Shown: piece after piece, positions 1-10,039 of the stretch
Numbering within the stretch: the first letter of the stretch is position 1
Layout: every line of letters begins with the position of its first letter
Assembly (NCBI GenBank): GCA_942492055.1
Contig: CALODP010000023.1
Span: 124,001 to 188,000, forward strand
Direction: 5' to 3'
DNA from: CALODP01 sp942492055
Lineage (GTDB): Bacteria; Bacteroidota; Ignavibacteria; Ignavibacteriales; Melioribacteraceae
DNA length: 64,000 nt
Notes under the pieces: generated by a model
The model's database searches: none
Told to the model about the DNA's origin: nothing
What the model saw: only the letters and a program-made list of their open reading frames with translations
Translations under genes and position numbers: made by a program

Positions 1-557
1 TCTACGGATATGGTGTTAGCTTGGAGAACGGACCTGGTGTTTATGTTGACAATTTTGCCTTGAGAGGAAATACCGGAGTATCCCTATTGGAAATTGATGA
101 AAATCTAATGAAACGTTACAACGAAGAATTGAATTACAGTTTGATTATCTTAAGTTTCGGTCTGAACATTGCTTCTGCCGAAAAAGTTAATTATAAATGG
201 TACTACAATAAAATGAAAAAGGTGGTGGAATATTTTAAGACAAATTTCCCCAAAGCATCTATTTTGCTTGTTGGTGCCAGTGACAGAGGGATAAAAGAGG
301 GAAGTAAGTTTATTTCCGATCCCGCAGTAATTAATCTTATCAAAGTTCAGGAAAGAATAGCCGAGAAAACCAACATCGCTTTCTGGAATATGTTTGAGGC
401 GATGGGTGGAAAGAATTCAATCATCGAATGGGTGGAAGGTAACCCTGCACTTGCTCATAAAGACTATTGCCATCTAAATGATTTCGGTGGAAAAAGAATG
501 GCTGATCTTTTATATAATTCCTTAATGGATTCCTACAAAAATTATAAAGGAAATTAG
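1..557 (+). CDS. SGNH/GDSL-type hydrolase, C-terminal part
   Basis: The reading frame is open to the left edge (in frame from base 3), so this is the end of a longer gene. Visible SGNH-fold blocks are the Gly-containing block II (LRGNTG), the Asn-containing block III (SFGLN) and a C-terminal DYCHLND that supplies the Asp-x-x-His of block V. The nucleophile block I (GDS) lies outside the window. Families of this kind hydrolyse acyl or acetyl esters on polysaccharides, peptidoglycan or lipids. No membrane segment is visible in this part. The nearby polysaccharide-type genes suggest, by inference only, an acetyl-esterase role on a surface glycan. Confidence 0.7.
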   Translation, partial: YGYGVSLENGPGVYVDNFALRGNTGVSLLEIDENLMKRYNEELNYSLIILSFGLNIASAEKVNYKWYYNKMKKVVEYFKTNFPKASILLVGASDRGIKEGSKFISDPAVINLIKVQERIAEKTNIAFWNMFEAMGGKNSIIEWVEGNPALAHKDYCHLNDFGGKRMADLLYNSLMDSYKNYKGN

Positions 558-610
558 TTATCTGAATTTAAAAATGATATATTCGGATAATGGATTATTT
601 CGTATTTAGG

Positions 611-646
611 TTACTCTATTAGCACATATCGAAGCTAATAGAGTAA
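611..646 (+). terminator. Perfect 13-bp hairpin after the SGNH hydrolase
   Basis: TTACTCTATTAGC (611-623) pairs perfectly with GCTAATAGAGTAA (634-646) around a 10-nt loop. It is followed by only a weak T stretch, so it could be a terminator or a 3-prime stabilising hairpin. The rest of 558-786 shows no gene. Confidence 0.5.
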
Positions 647-786
647 TTTAGTGTAATAAAATGAGACATGTTTTTGCATGTATTTGGTAAATGCATTTTA
701 AAAGGGGCGTATATTAGATTATTATCAATTCTTTTTCTATTGGCACCATACTTGTTCTCTTTACTAAAAATGTATAGATATAGTTT

Positions 787-2208
787 ATGAATGATAAAAA
801 CGACATAAGAAAATACAATATCTCACTGGATAATCGTGAGTCACGTCCTCCCGAGCGAAATATATTGAGGGAAAAAAAGAGAACAATTATTATTTCCGGA
901 ATTTTATCGGTTCTGCTTATAATAATAATCTTTTGGTCACTGCCTCAAACGGTATTGTCTTGGAACGGCTTGTTAGTATATGCTTCTATTGTGAGTCTGG
1001 TAATATTCCTGTTTGTACTGTTGTTCAGGTATTTCTCAATTATTGCATTAGCCTATTTACAGATAACCAAATATACTGTTGAAGAAGGGGAAAGGTATTT
1101 TCCTTTTGTCTCCATCATTATTCCAGCTTATAACGAAGGTGTTGTTTTAAGAGATTCAGTAGATTCTTTATTGCAACTTAATTATCCGAATTATGAGATT
1201 CTGATTGTTAATGACGGTTCTACTGATAATACTAAAGAAGTAGCCGAATCAATAGTTGGTAATAGACAAGGGAAGAGCTCGATTGTAAAAGTATCCTTAA
1301 TCAATAAACCAAACGGTGGTAAAGCAAAAGCCCTTAATGCCGGAATTCAATATTCTGAAGCCGAGTTCGTATTATGTATGGACGGTGATACACTTTTGAC
1401 TCCGGATACACTGAAATACGGAATCAGGCATTTTATTGATCCGTCGGTCGGAGCTGTAGCCGGAAACGTTAAGATTGAAAACAGACGGAAGGCCTTAACA
1501 GATCTGCAAGCTTTGGAATATGTTGAAGGTCTGAATCTTGCAAGAAGTGCTCAAGGTTATTTGAAAACTGTAAATATTATCCCGGGGCCAATTGGTATTT
1601 TCAGAAAGGCTGCTATGCGTGATGCCGGTTTTTATACCTCTGATACCTATGCAGAGGATGCTGATATTACTTTGAAAGTATTGGCGCAAGGATGGAAAAT
1701 AGTTTACGAACAAAATGCAATTGCATTAACCGAAGCTCCCGTAAAGCTTCATCAGTTATTGAAACAAAGATATCGTTGGACCAGAGGAATATTGCAAGCT
1801 ATTAGAAAGCATAGAAAGCATATATTTAATCCGACGTTGAATTTTACGAATACACTTGTCCTTTGGACAATGGCCTATGAAGCATTGTTTTGGCCGGCAA
1901 TGAATATTTTTGCGAATCTCTTTTTTATAATAGTAGCTCTTGGTTATGGCCTTTCCAGTTTAATCTTTTTCTGGTGGTTAGGTATTGCTTTACTTGATTT
2001 TATGGCTGCAATCTATTGTATTGCCGTTGAGAAAGAAGAGTTTCGTCTGGTGCCTTGGGCTTTGATATATCGATTCGTATTTATTTTGATTATCGATATT
2101 ACCAAGATGATGGCCACTATCGAAGAGTTTCTTGGTGTGAAAATGGAATGGGGAAAACTGGAGCGAGTCGGTTTCGCGCCGCAATCCGGTGGTTCTTCTA
2201 AGAAATAA
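787..2208 (+). CDS. Family 2 processive glycosyltransferase (PgaC/IcaA-like)
   Basis: 473 aa. Two predicted membrane segments near residues 34-54 and 60-85 precede a GT-A catalytic domain, and further hydrophobic segments lie near 360-440. The signature residues are intact: DGSTDNT (D143), DGD (D199, D201), the E-D-A-D motif (D291, D293) and QRYRW (Q327, R330, W331), the QxxRW motif of processive synthases. Such enzymes polymerise a UDP-sugar (GlcNAc in PgaC) and extrude the chain through the inner membrane. No strong ribosome site precedes the ATG. Fourteen bases separate it from the next tiny membrane protein, and the run to 9869 looks like one transcription unit. Substrate is inferred, not shown. 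Confidence 0.85.
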   Translation: MNDKNDIRKYNISLDNRESRPPERNILREKKRTIIISGILSVLLIIIIFWSLPQTVLSWNGLLVYASIVSLVIFLFVLLFRYFSIIALAYLQITKYTVEEGERYFPFVSIIIPAYNEGVVLRDSVDSLLQLNYPNYEILIVNDGSTDNTKEVAESIVGNRQGKSSIVKVSLINKPNGGKAKALNAGIQYSEAEFVLCMDGDTLLTPDTLKYGIRHFIDPSVGAVAGNVKIENRRKALTDLQALEYVEGLNLARSAQGYLKTVNIIPGPIGIFRKAAMRDAGFYTSDTYAEDADITLKVLAQGWKIVYEQNAIALTEAPVKLHQLLKQRYRWTRGILQAIRKHRKHIFNPTLNFTNTLVLWTMAYEALFWPAMNIFANLFFIIVALGYGLSSLIFFWWLGIALLDFMAAIYCIAVEKEEFRLVPWALIYRFVFILIIDITKMMATIEEFLGVKMEWGKLERVGFAPQSGGSSKK

Positions 2209-2234
2209 AGTTTAATAAAAGATTGGGGTATAAA

Positions 2235-2726
2235 ATGGAATTAATTCCGATTCTATCATTGATAATCCTTGTGACTACCATTTCTACTTTTATCTTTGCG
2301 GTCGGTGCTTACATACTCTACAAGATAAGAGAGAGAAAAGGGAAAAGGGATGCTGCGGCTGAACCGACTATGGTACAAGCCGAAATGGTTGCGCCTGTGC
2401 CTATGATGGCTGAGCAAGCTCTATCCAGAACTTCCGCAAGAAGAACTTTTACTGAGGAGCGAGCTCCTACAATGGAACAAATGTACGATTATCCCGGACA
2501 ACCAATGCAGACTCGTGATAGCGGTCCACATATGCGTCCTACTTATGTACAGGGGCAACAAGGACCAAATTACGCTGAAGCTACTCGTTATCAAAGAGAA
2601 AGAACTTCCGACAGAGCTACTCGTTCAACCGAAAGTAAAAAGTTTATGAGATATACTAGCGACGGGTACGAGGAGCCTAAAAAAGTTGAAAAGAAGAAAA
2701 AAGAGGACGGGCTTAGATGGCGGTAA
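2235..2726 (+). CDS. Small single-pass membrane protein with a charged, Met/Gln/Pro-rich tail
   Basis: 163 aa from the ATG at 2235, chosen over a TTG at 2223 because GGGG sits about 6 nt upstream. One long hydrophobic segment (about residues 4-28) is followed by a basic stretch (KIRERKGKR) and a low-complexity polar tail. The tail ends in a Lys cluster (KKVEKKKKEDG). No family recognised. Its last 10 bases overlap the next gene, and it lies between a polysaccharide synthase and a deacetylase-like protein. It could therefore be an accessory membrane subunit of the synthase, as small subunits often are in synthase-dependent exopolysaccharide systems; this is inference. Confidence 0.6.
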   Translation: MELIPILSLIILVTTISTFIFAVGAYILYKIRERKGKRDAAAEPTMVQAEMVAPVPMMAEQALSRTSARRTFTEERAPTMEQMYDYPGQPMQTRDSGPHMRPTYVQGQQGPNYAEATRYQRERTSDRATRSTESKKFMRYTSDGYEEPKKVEKKKKEDGLRWR

Positions 2727-4660
2727 AGAAACCGAAAAAAGCCGTAGTTAAGGAAGGTAAAAAGCAACACGAAAGGAGTAAATCTGGGTTAAGAGTAAAC
2801 TACCTGATTATTATCCTTAGTGGGCTGGTCTTTTTAATCGGGGGGATACTTGTATTCCTTATGATTATTAAGAATGTTTACGGTAACTACGAACTTGAAG
2901 AAATCTTACCGACTAAAGAGAATTTAGAGAAGTTTTCCTATAAGGAAAAAGCCGCAGTACTCTATTCGAAATATACCGAGAATATGTTCGAGCCGGGTAA
3001 TACATGGTTGTCTGATAATATCGATGCTTGGGAAAGATTCATCAAAGGAATTAAGATGGATTACGATATTATTACAGATCAGGACATTGAGCTCGGAAAA
3101 CATTTTAATTATAAGTTGCTTATGCTTCCCGGGGCAAAATCTCTTAGTGATAAAGAGATTATTCAAATAAAGAAATATTTGGATAAAGGGGGAAGTGTAT
3201 TCGCTAGTGGCGGAATTGCCTCTTTTTCCGATGAAGCCAAATGGAGAGGATGGGAATTCTTTACCGAAGTTTTCGGCTTAAGCTTTACCGATGAAATTGA
3301 ACCGGATGATTTTAAAACAAAAATTCATACTTTGCGTGGAAATCTTCCGATTACAGCCGGAATTCCTACCGGATATACATTACAGATTGCCACATGGGAT
3401 AAACCGATTGAAGCCGAAGTTCTCGATCCGAGAGTTACTCAGATTAGTTTCTGGTACGACTATCAGAAGCAAGCAGGGCTCGTAATGGAAGAGATTAAGA
3501 AAACTGCCGGTATTGTTTCCGGTACTTACGGTAGAGGAAGATTCATCTGGTACGGATTTGAACTGACTTCTGTTATTGGTAAACAGGAGGACTATGTCAA
3601 TTTCGGAAAACTATTTACCAATTCTGTTAATTGGCTTACTTATAACCCGACCTCCTTTGTAAAGGATTGGCCGGCAAATTACGACGCAGCCGCGATTCTT
3701 ATTCCTACTATAGGTAGAGAGCCGGAAAATATATTGAATCTTTCGAAAATAAAAGATTTGTATCAGTTTAAGCCGGAGATCTTCGTAGATCCTTTAACTA
3801 CTTCCAATACACGAGTGATCAGAGGAGCTACAAAATATGGTTCCGTTAACGCAATTGCAGATGTCGGATTTATTGAATCTTCCATAGATACTATTAATAA
3901 TCTTTATGATCAGGAAACTCAAAATAGCGCAATGGCTTTCGCTAAAGATACATTGCAGAAAATAATAGGAACTGATGTAAAAGGTTTTATGCCACTTAAC
4001 GGTTTTTATAATGAGAACACTTTGCAAGCAATGTTAAAAAATAATTACACCTTTCTTGTAACAGACTCATTAACAGACAGAGCTGTTCCTAAGCTTGAAA
4101 TCAGAGATGATAAACCATTGTTGGTTATTACTAAAACCGCAAGAGACGATAAAGTTATTATAGGTGAATACGGCTTAACAAATACAAAATTCCAGAAATA
4201 TACTTACGAAGAAGATATGCATAGAATCCTTTTTGAAGGTGGGCTCTATGTGATGAAACTTCATACCGATTATCAGTTAAAGTCTGAGTATGTCGGAGTT
4301 GTTAATAGCGTGATCGATTCTTTGAAAGCTAATAAAGTTTGGCTCACCACGGTACCGGAATTAATGAGTTGGTGGATGAGAAGAGGCGGTCTGGAAATAA
4401 GATATGAAACAAGAAGTAAACGTAGAATTGTAGTAGAAGTTAATAATCCGAAAGATAAGGATATTGAGTTCTTTGTTGTTCAGGTAAACCTAAATAAGAA
4501 AGTGAAGAATATCGAAATATCTTCGGACATTATAAACACTGAAATACCTGATTTTGAATTTGATGATAGAGCTAATGTTCTCTATTTGTATGTGGAGAAT
4601 CTCGAAGAAGGAGAGACAAGAGAGTTTCTGATTGATTTCGAAAATGTCGTGGAGAATTAG
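2717..4660 (+). CDS. Membrane-anchored protein with GATase-like and degenerate polysaccharide-deacetylase-like domains
   Basis: 647 aa. A Lys-rich cytoplasmic N-terminus is followed by one membrane anchor (about residues 27-50) and a large extracytoplasmic part. Residues about 75-300 include LLMLPGAKSLSDKEI and KKYLDKGGSVFASGG, a pattern seen in glutamine-amidotransferase-like domains attached to glycan enzymes. Residues about 320-560 resemble a NodB/PelA-type deacetylase barrel, but the usual Asp-Asp metal motif is replaced (AAILIPTIG), so catalysis is doubtful. The C-terminus (about 565-647) looks like a beta sandwich. It overlaps the preceding gene by 10 bases. Likely role: handling polymer made by the 787-2208 synthase (inference). 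Confidence 0.55.
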   Translation: MAVKKPKKAVVKEGKKQHERSKSGLRVNYLIIILSGLVFLIGGILVFLMIIKNVYGNYELEEILPTKENLEKFSYKEKAAVLYSKYTENMFEPGNTWLSDNIDAWERFIKGIKMDYDIITDQDIELGKHFNYKLLMLPGAKSLSDKEIIQIKKYLDKGGSVFASGGIASFSDEAKWRGWEFFTEVFGLSFTDEIEPDDFKTKIHTLRGNLPITAGIPTGYTLQIATWDKPIEAEVLDPRVTQISFWYDYQKQAGLVMEEIKKTAGIVSGTYGRGRFIWYGFELTSVIGKQEDYVNFGKLFTNSVNWLTYNPTSFVKDWPANYDAAAILIPTIGREPENILNLSKIKDLYQFKPEIFVDPLTTSNTRVIRGATKYGSVNAIADVGFIESSIDTINNLYDQETQNSAMAFAKDTLQKIIGTDVKGFMPLNGFYNENTLQAMLKNNYTFLVTDSLTDRAVPKLEIRDDKPLLVITKTARDDKVIIGEYGLTNTKFQKYTYEEDMHRILFEGGLYVMKLHTDYQLKSEYVGVVNSVIDSLKANKVWLTTVPELMSWWMRRGGLEIRYETRSKRRIVVEVNNPKDKDIEFFVVQVNLNKKVKNIEISSDIINTEIPDFEFDDRANVLYLYVENLEEGETREFLIDFENVVEN

Positions 4661-4693
4661 TTCTGTTTCATTATTACGGAAATATGTTTTGTT

Positions 4694-6556
4694 ATGAAAA
4701 GTAGATTTTTAAAATATTCCTTTATCCTTTTTTCCGCTGTTCTTTTGGCAGCATGTGTGGAGACTGTAACTAATCCTCAGGATGGTTCCGGTGGTGGTAC
4801 CGATGAGCAAGTAACTTTCGCTATTCAGTATCCAAATACCGGAGATACTATTCGGATGGGGAGAAATAATATACTCTACGCATTATCCGGTGTAGAGGAC
4901 CCTTCTTTTGAATTGTGGATAAATAACGCGGTCTTGAAACTCTTTATCTATTCTACTGATAAAGGCATCCTATATATTGATACCGATTCTATAGAAGCCA
5001 AATTAGGGTGGGATCCCGCTTCTTATCCATCCAAATTCGATTATAAATTAAATGTCTATACAACTTCCGGAACTCTGGTAGCTTCCAAAGAAGTTAAGGG
5101 GGTAAACATTGATAGACGACCGGAAGCTCCGGCTAATCTTGTGCTGACAAGAATGACTGAGACCGCATTTAATCTTACATGGAATGATATCTCATCGAAC
5201 GAAACTAACTTCGAAATCTGGAGAAAAGACGGAATCAATGCGGCGTATGCTAAGATAAAAACAATTGCTGCAAATAATTTTAGTGTAAACGATTTTGTTC
5301 AATCGAAGATTCTTACTTATTATTATAAAATCCGAGCCATTAATAGTTACGGAGTCTCGGCTTTTTCCAATGAAGTTACTTCGACCGGTGCGCAAGGGGG
5401 CAACGCTCCTACTAATTTACAGGCACAGGCTCTTGGAGCAACGGTAATTCAACTCACATGGACAGACAACTCAATTGACGAACTTGGGTTTAAGATTCAG
5501 CGGATTAATCTTCAGACTAACGAATGGGAAGATCACGCAATTGTTGCTTCCAACGTTACAGAATATTTTGATAGAAATCTATCTCCGGGAACAAAGTACG
5601 AATATCGTGTTGCGGCTTTTACCAGTTCATCCCAAACTGCTTGGTCTGATCCTGCAACTGCGGTTACATATACAATAGATGTACCGCCACCTTCGAATTT
5701 AATTGCTACTTTCGACGCTTCAAGCAAGACAGTTTTGGTTCAATGGAATGATAATACATTACTCGAAAACGGAACCATTATCGAGAGAAGAAAAGGTCAA
5801 ACCGGTTCTTTTATTGAGATAGGAGCCAGCGCGACTGATATAAATTACTTTACTGATGAAAACGTAGAGCCTAATAATATTTATTATTATCGCGCTCGTC
5901 ATACTACAACCGAAGGATTCAGAACTCCTTATTCAAATGAGGATTCCGCTTATGTTGCGGCAGTTCCTCCGGCTAAACCGAGCAATTTGCAGATTAGTGA
6001 ATTTGTAGCTAATTCAGTTTACGGTTTATCGTGGAGTGATAATTCGAAAGACGAAGACGGATTTGAACTTTGGAGAAAAGATGGTGAACTGGGCTTATTT
6101 AAGAAATACAGAGTATTTCCTAGTAATACAATCGCATATAACGATACTATTATTGACCCGACAAAGACTTATTTCTACAAAATAAGAGCTTTCAAAGGGG
6201 ATGAGTATTCCGGATTTACCGATTCAGTAAGTACAAAACCATTTATCAGCGGACTTAATCCGCCGAGCAAATTGAAATATCAGATTATTTCCACTGTTGT
6301 CGGATCGAAAACAGAGTATAAAGTAGAACTATCTTGGCAAGATAATTCTGCCGAAGAACTTGGATATATTATTGAGAGAAGAGCTGTTACAAGTCAGCAA
6401 TTTACCGAAATGAAAAGGCTTGCTCCTAATTCTATTACTTGGACCGATGAATCGGATGATATTGTTCTCGGAGCGACATTTATCTATAGAGTTAAAGCAT
6501 ATAGCGCACAGGAGGTAACGGATCCTTCTAATGAAGTGACTGTTATTGTTCAATAG
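4694..6556 (+). CDS. Lipoprotein with five fibronectin type III domains
   Basis: 620 aa. The signal peptide ends in a lipobox (LLAAC, Cys about 21), so the mature protein should be lipid anchored. After a beta-rich N-terminal domain come five Fn3-like modules, starting near residues 140, 240, 340, 440 and 520. Each has the P-x-N-L opening, an LxWxDNS strand and a (E/I)xRRxG turn. These modules normally mediate protein or glycan contacts and have no catalytic residues. The gene sits between the deacetylase-like gene and the kinase homologue with short gaps, so it may be the outer-membrane component of the same polysaccharide unit (inference). Confidence 0.75.
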   Translation: MKSRFLKYSFILFSAVLLAACVETVTNPQDGSGGGTDEQVTFAIQYPNTGDTIRMGRNNILYALSGVEDPSFELWINNAVLKLFIYSTDKGILYIDTDSIEAKLGWDPASYPSKFDYKLNVYTTSGTLVASKEVKGVNIDRRPEAPANLVLTRMTETAFNLTWNDISSNETNFEIWRKDGINAAYAKIKTIAANNFSVNDFVQSKILTYYYKIRAINSYGVSAFSNEVTSTGAQGGNAPTNLQAQALGATVIQLTWTDNSIDELGFKIQRINLQTNEWEDHAIVASNVTEYFDRNLSPGTKYEYRVAAFTSSSQTAWSDPATAVTYTIDVPPPSNLIATFDASSKTVLVQWNDNTLLENGTIIERRKGQTGSFIEIGASATDINYFTDENVEPNNIYYYRARHTTTEGFRTPYSNEDSAYVAAVPPAKPSNLQISEFVANSVYGLSWSDNSKDEDGFELWRKDGELGLFKKYRVFPSNTIAYNDTIIDPTKTYFYKIRAFKGDEYSGFTDSVSTKPFISGLNPPSKLKYQIISTVVGSKTEYKVELSWQDNSAEELGYIIERRAVTSQQFTEMKRLAPNSITWTDESDDIVLGATFIYRVKAYSAQEVTDPSNEVTVIVQ

Positions 6557-6557
6557 A

Positions 6558-9500
6558 ATGAAACCGGTAGATGACTACATAAAGATCATCGAAAATAACA
6601 TTAAAGATCCGGCGTTTATTATTGATTCTGATTTTGTGGTAGTAAAAGGGAATAATGCCGCTAAAGTTGTTTTCGGATTGATGAGGGACGGAAGTGAATT
6701 TCTTACGGGCCTTCATGAGAAGTACGGAGTTGTTGTTGCTCCGTTGCAAAGCGAACTTACTTCTCAAGGGGAAGTTTTTGCCTATCCGGTTTCTATTGAA
6801 ACAGATAAAGGGGAAAGGAAGCAATTTCTACTCTATATAAATGTTCTTTCTAATACTGAAGGAAAACTGTTTCTGGCTACTTTTAATTCGATCTCTTTTA
6901 GGAAAGGGAAAGATGAAGAGAAAAAGAAATATTCCGTTGGAATTGAACCTGAAGATTTTTTGCCGAGTGATGAAGTACTTAAAGTGCTTCATAGAATAAA
7001 GGAAGATTATCCATTTACCTTTATATCAAAACAGAGGATCCATAAGGAAATAGATAAGTTCGATTATTCCTTCTTTGTTAAAGAATCTTCCGGCAAATAT
7101 GTTTTGGCCAACAAAAGATTTTGTGAACTGGTCGGGACAAAAAGATCCGGTATTATCGGGCAGTACGATAAAAATATTCATTCTTTCGAAGAATATCTTT
7201 TTATTCGCAAATCGGATGATTTTCTGGTGCAGTCGGGAAAAACTCTTGTCGCGAATCTTTTCGGGGAAAAGGATATTATTCTTCCTTTGTTTAACGATTC
7301 CGGGGAGACTGTCGCGATTGTGGGTTACGGAACAGAGCCTGATGAGGCTCCTAAGATTAGCAGAAATTCCTTCGTATTGAATGAAGTAATATATGATCTG
7401 AATGAGAAATTGATTATTATGGATGAAAACCTGAATCTTTTATCCTACTCAAAGGATACTGAGGGACTATTCGGGTTCACAAAAGAAAATATTGAAAAGA
7501 GTGTAGAGACCTTATTACCTAGAGAGCTGACAGAGGGAATAGTAGAGCTTCTTAAATCGAATAAAGAAGAAGAAAAGGAATTATCTCTGGCAATTAATGA
7601 CAATGAGTTTGATATTACTGTCGAAACAAAAGATAATCCTTTCGGAACAATTATTACCGCTAAATTTTACGAAATTAATATTGAAAATAGAGAAATAGAG
7701 GCTAAGGCAAAAATGTATGATATCATAATGCACACGAGCCCGGAAGCAATTTTTATTTACGACGTGGATAATCTTCGCTTTTTGGATGTGAACGATGCCG
7801 CGTTGAATCTTTATGGTTATCGTCGGGATGAATTCTTGGAGATGGATCTTACCGATCTCTACGCTCCCGAAGATATTCAGACTCTTATTGAGTCTTCTTC
7901 GGCTAAATCTTTGCCGAATACTTTCACCGGTCCTTGGAGACACAAGCATAAAACCGGAAAATCTCTCTTTGTAGAGTTGTTCAAAACAACAATTGAGTAC
8001 AAAGGGAGCAAAGCTCATGTAAATATTATCCGTGATATTGGTAAGAGTATCGAAGATAAGAAGAAATTGAAAGAATATAAGCTTGCTTTCGAGTATACCG
8101 GCGATATTATCATTGTTACCGATGCCGACGGGTTTATCACATACGCTAATTCTTCTTGTGCCGAAAAACTTAATTACAGTCTTGAAGAACTTGATAATAA
8201 ACCATTTCTTAGTCTTGTCGGGGATGGAGAAAGAGGAAAGATAAATCAGAAATTATTTCTCCCTAAAACCAAAGATAGATCGGAATTTCAAACCAAACTG
8301 AAGAATTCCAAGAATGAACTCATTGAGGTTTATCTCATCGCCGAGGCAATTCTCGATTATCAGGATGAAGTGGAAAGATATTCAATTCTTATGAGACCGG
8401 AGCGTAAAGTGGAGATTGTTGAGAAACCAAAAGTTAGAGAGGTAGAAGAAACAAAAGGGAAAGCTCTAGATGCAAATTTCCTTTCTAATCTATTCCATGA
8501 ACTCCTCACACCGGTTAATGTTATTATCGGTTTCGGGCAGGAGATTGCCGAAAGCATCGAAAACCCTAACGAGGAACAACAGGAAGCCGTTCAGATAATC
8601 AAAGAGAATCAGAGATCTCTTCTTCAATTGATGGATACCGCCGCGGAGTATGTACATTTCGAACAAAACGAGGTAGAACTTGAGCCGGAAGATCTTCTTT
8701 TTGTCGATTTAATCGATAGAATTGAAGAGGATACCAAGAAAACAGCCGAGGCTTTCGGGGTGAAATTCTCTTATGGAAAAATATCCTCCTCCTTACGTTT
8801 GGAATCGGATAAGAATAGACTCCTCTCTTTGATCTCTTTATTTGTTTCTTTCGGAATAAGAAGCACCAAAGAAGAGGCTATTTATCTTTCGGCTTATCAA
8901 ATAGATCAGGATAGATGCGCTATCTCTTTAAGAGACGGTAGAACCAAAATATCCGACAAAGCTCTCGAAAATCTTGAAAAGATATTTTCGCAAGACGAAA
9001 GTGAAGTGAAACGTCAATTCGGTATTTCCAGATTTACTCTTCGTCTGGCCAGAAAGCTCATTGAAGTGCTTGCCGATGGTGTTGAAGTATTGGAAAGAAA
9101 CGGTGAACCGGTTGAATATGCCATTATTGTTCCGAAAAAATTCAAAGATATTTTTACAACTCCTCTTCCGATGCCGAAAGTTAGAGAAGCAAAACCACTA
9201 CCCGAGGCACCAAAAGAGATGGTTGAAGCCAAACCGGTTATTATTCCCGAACATGAAGAGGAAAAGGAACAACCTTTACGTAAGGTGCAAGTCGTTCAGC
9301 CACAACAGCCTCAGGAAGTTGTGGAGGTAAGGGAAGAACAAAAGCCAGAAGAAAAAGCTACAGACGTGGCCGGCGGGCAATCGATTAATGTTAGTGTTAA
9401 TGTGCAATCCCCTCACACTATTGAGCAGAATGAGGCTGAAGAACCGCCCAAAGTTGTTCCAACGGAACCGACAAAGATTCTAGCATCCCCTGAGGGGATT

Positions 9501-9869
9501 AATTTCAAAGAGCTTAATTGTATTTACCTGGAAGACCAGGTCGATTCCCAGATCCTCTTCAAAGTGCAGATGAAAGAGCTAAAATCAGTTGAATTTGCTC
9601 CTAGCTTCGAAAAAGCTTTGCCTCTCCTAAGAGCTAAGTATTTCGATTTTATAGTTATGGATATTAATCTGCAAGGGGAGTATAACGGACTCGACGCTCT
9701 AAGAGCTATTCGTCAAATGGCCGGTTACGACTCAATTCCTATTATTGCCGTAACTGCTTACGTTCTCCCCGGAGATCGTGAGAAATTTATTGCCGCGGGA
9801 TTCTCCGATTTTATCACAAAGCCGATACTCAGAGAAAAATTAGACGAAGTACTTAAAGGATTATTCTAA
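6558..9869 (+). CDS. Cytoplasmic multi-PAS hybrid histidine kinase with a degenerate ATPase domain
   Basis: 1103 aa from the ATG at 6558, which lies one base after the previous stop; a TTG at 6546 would overlap it. No membrane segment. About five PAS-like modules lie in residues 10-610; the fourth (AIFIYDVDNLRFLDVNDAAL) is the clearest. A HisKA helix carries H647 in HELLTP. The following ATPase region lacks a recognisable N-box Asn, and its G1/G2 boxes are weak (LRDGRTKIS, FGISRFTLRLA). After a Pro/Glu/Gln-rich linker (about 900-980) comes a receiver domain with D1035, T1066 and K1088 intact. It probably senses state through PAS domains and regulates the polysaccharide unit by phosphotransfer or by contact. 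Confidence 0.8.
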   Translation: MKPVDDYIKIIENNIKDPAFIIDSDFVVVKGNNAAKVVFGLMRDGSEFLTGLHEKYGVVVAPLQSELTSQGEVFAYPVSIETDKGERKQFLLYINVLSNTEGKLFLATFNSISFRKGKDEEKKKYSVGIEPEDFLPSDEVLKVLHRIKEDYPFTFISKQRIHKEIDKFDYSFFVKESSGKYVLANKRFCELVGTKRSGIIGQYDKNIHSFEEYLFIRKSDDFLVQSGKTLVANLFGEKDIILPLFNDSGETVAIVGYGTEPDEAPKISRNSFVLNEVIYDLNEKLIIMDENLNLLSYSKDTEGLFGFTKENIEKSVETLLPRELTEGIVELLKSNKEEEKELSLAINDNEFDITVETKDNPFGTIITAKFYEINIENREIEAKAKMYDIIMHTSPEAIFIYDVDNLRFLDVNDAALNLYGYRRDEFLEMDLTDLYAPEDIQTLIESSSAKSLPNTFTGPWRHKHKTGKSLFVELFKTTIEYKGSKAHVNIIRDIGKSIEDKKKLKEYKLAFEYTGDIIIVTDADGFITYANSSCAEKLNYSLEELDNKPFLSLVGDGERGKINQKLFLPKTKDRSEFQTKLKNSKNELIEVYLIAEAILDYQDEVERYSILMRPERKVEIVEKPKVREVEETKGKALDANFLSNLFHELLTPVNVIIGFGQEIAESIENPNEEQQEAVQIIKENQRSLLQLMDTAAEYVHFEQNEVELEPEDLLFVDLIDRIEEDTKKTAEAFGVKFSYGKISSSLRLESDKNRLLSLISLFVSFGIRSTKEEAIYLSAYQIDQDRCAISLRDGRTKISDKALENLEKIFSQDESEVKRQFGISRFTLRLARKLIEVLADGVEVLERNGEPVEYAIIVPKKFKDIFTTPLPMPKVREAKPLPEAPKEMVEAKPVIIPEHEEEKEQPLRKVQVVQPQQPQEVVEVREEQKPEEKATDVAGGQSINVSVNVQSPHTIEQNEAEEPPKVVPTEPTKILASPEGINFKELNCIYLEDQVDSQILFKVQMKELKSVEFAPSFEKALPLLRAKYFDFIVMDINLQGEYNGLDALRAIRQMAGYDSIPIIAVTAYVLPGDREKFIAAGFSDFITKPILREKLDEVLKGLF

Positions 9870-9875
9870 TATATA

Positions 9876-9905
9876 GCGCGGGGAATCCCCCCCGCGTTTT
9901 TTATT
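9876..9905 (+). terminator. Rho-independent terminator of the 787-9869 unit
   Basis: CGCGGGG (9877-9883) pairs with CCCCGCG (9890-9896) and is followed directly by a run of six T. It closes the polysaccharide/kinase unit. Confidence 0.85.
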
Positions 9906-10039
9906 TCCTCTCTCTTATAGCCAATGTTGTTTCCATCAACAAACTAAATCATTCTTCTTGTTTTTCTTATCGAAATTTCTCATTATAACCCCTTACTAAA
10001 TATCTCTTTTACTGTTATTCTTTTCTCCGGGGAATCTTG

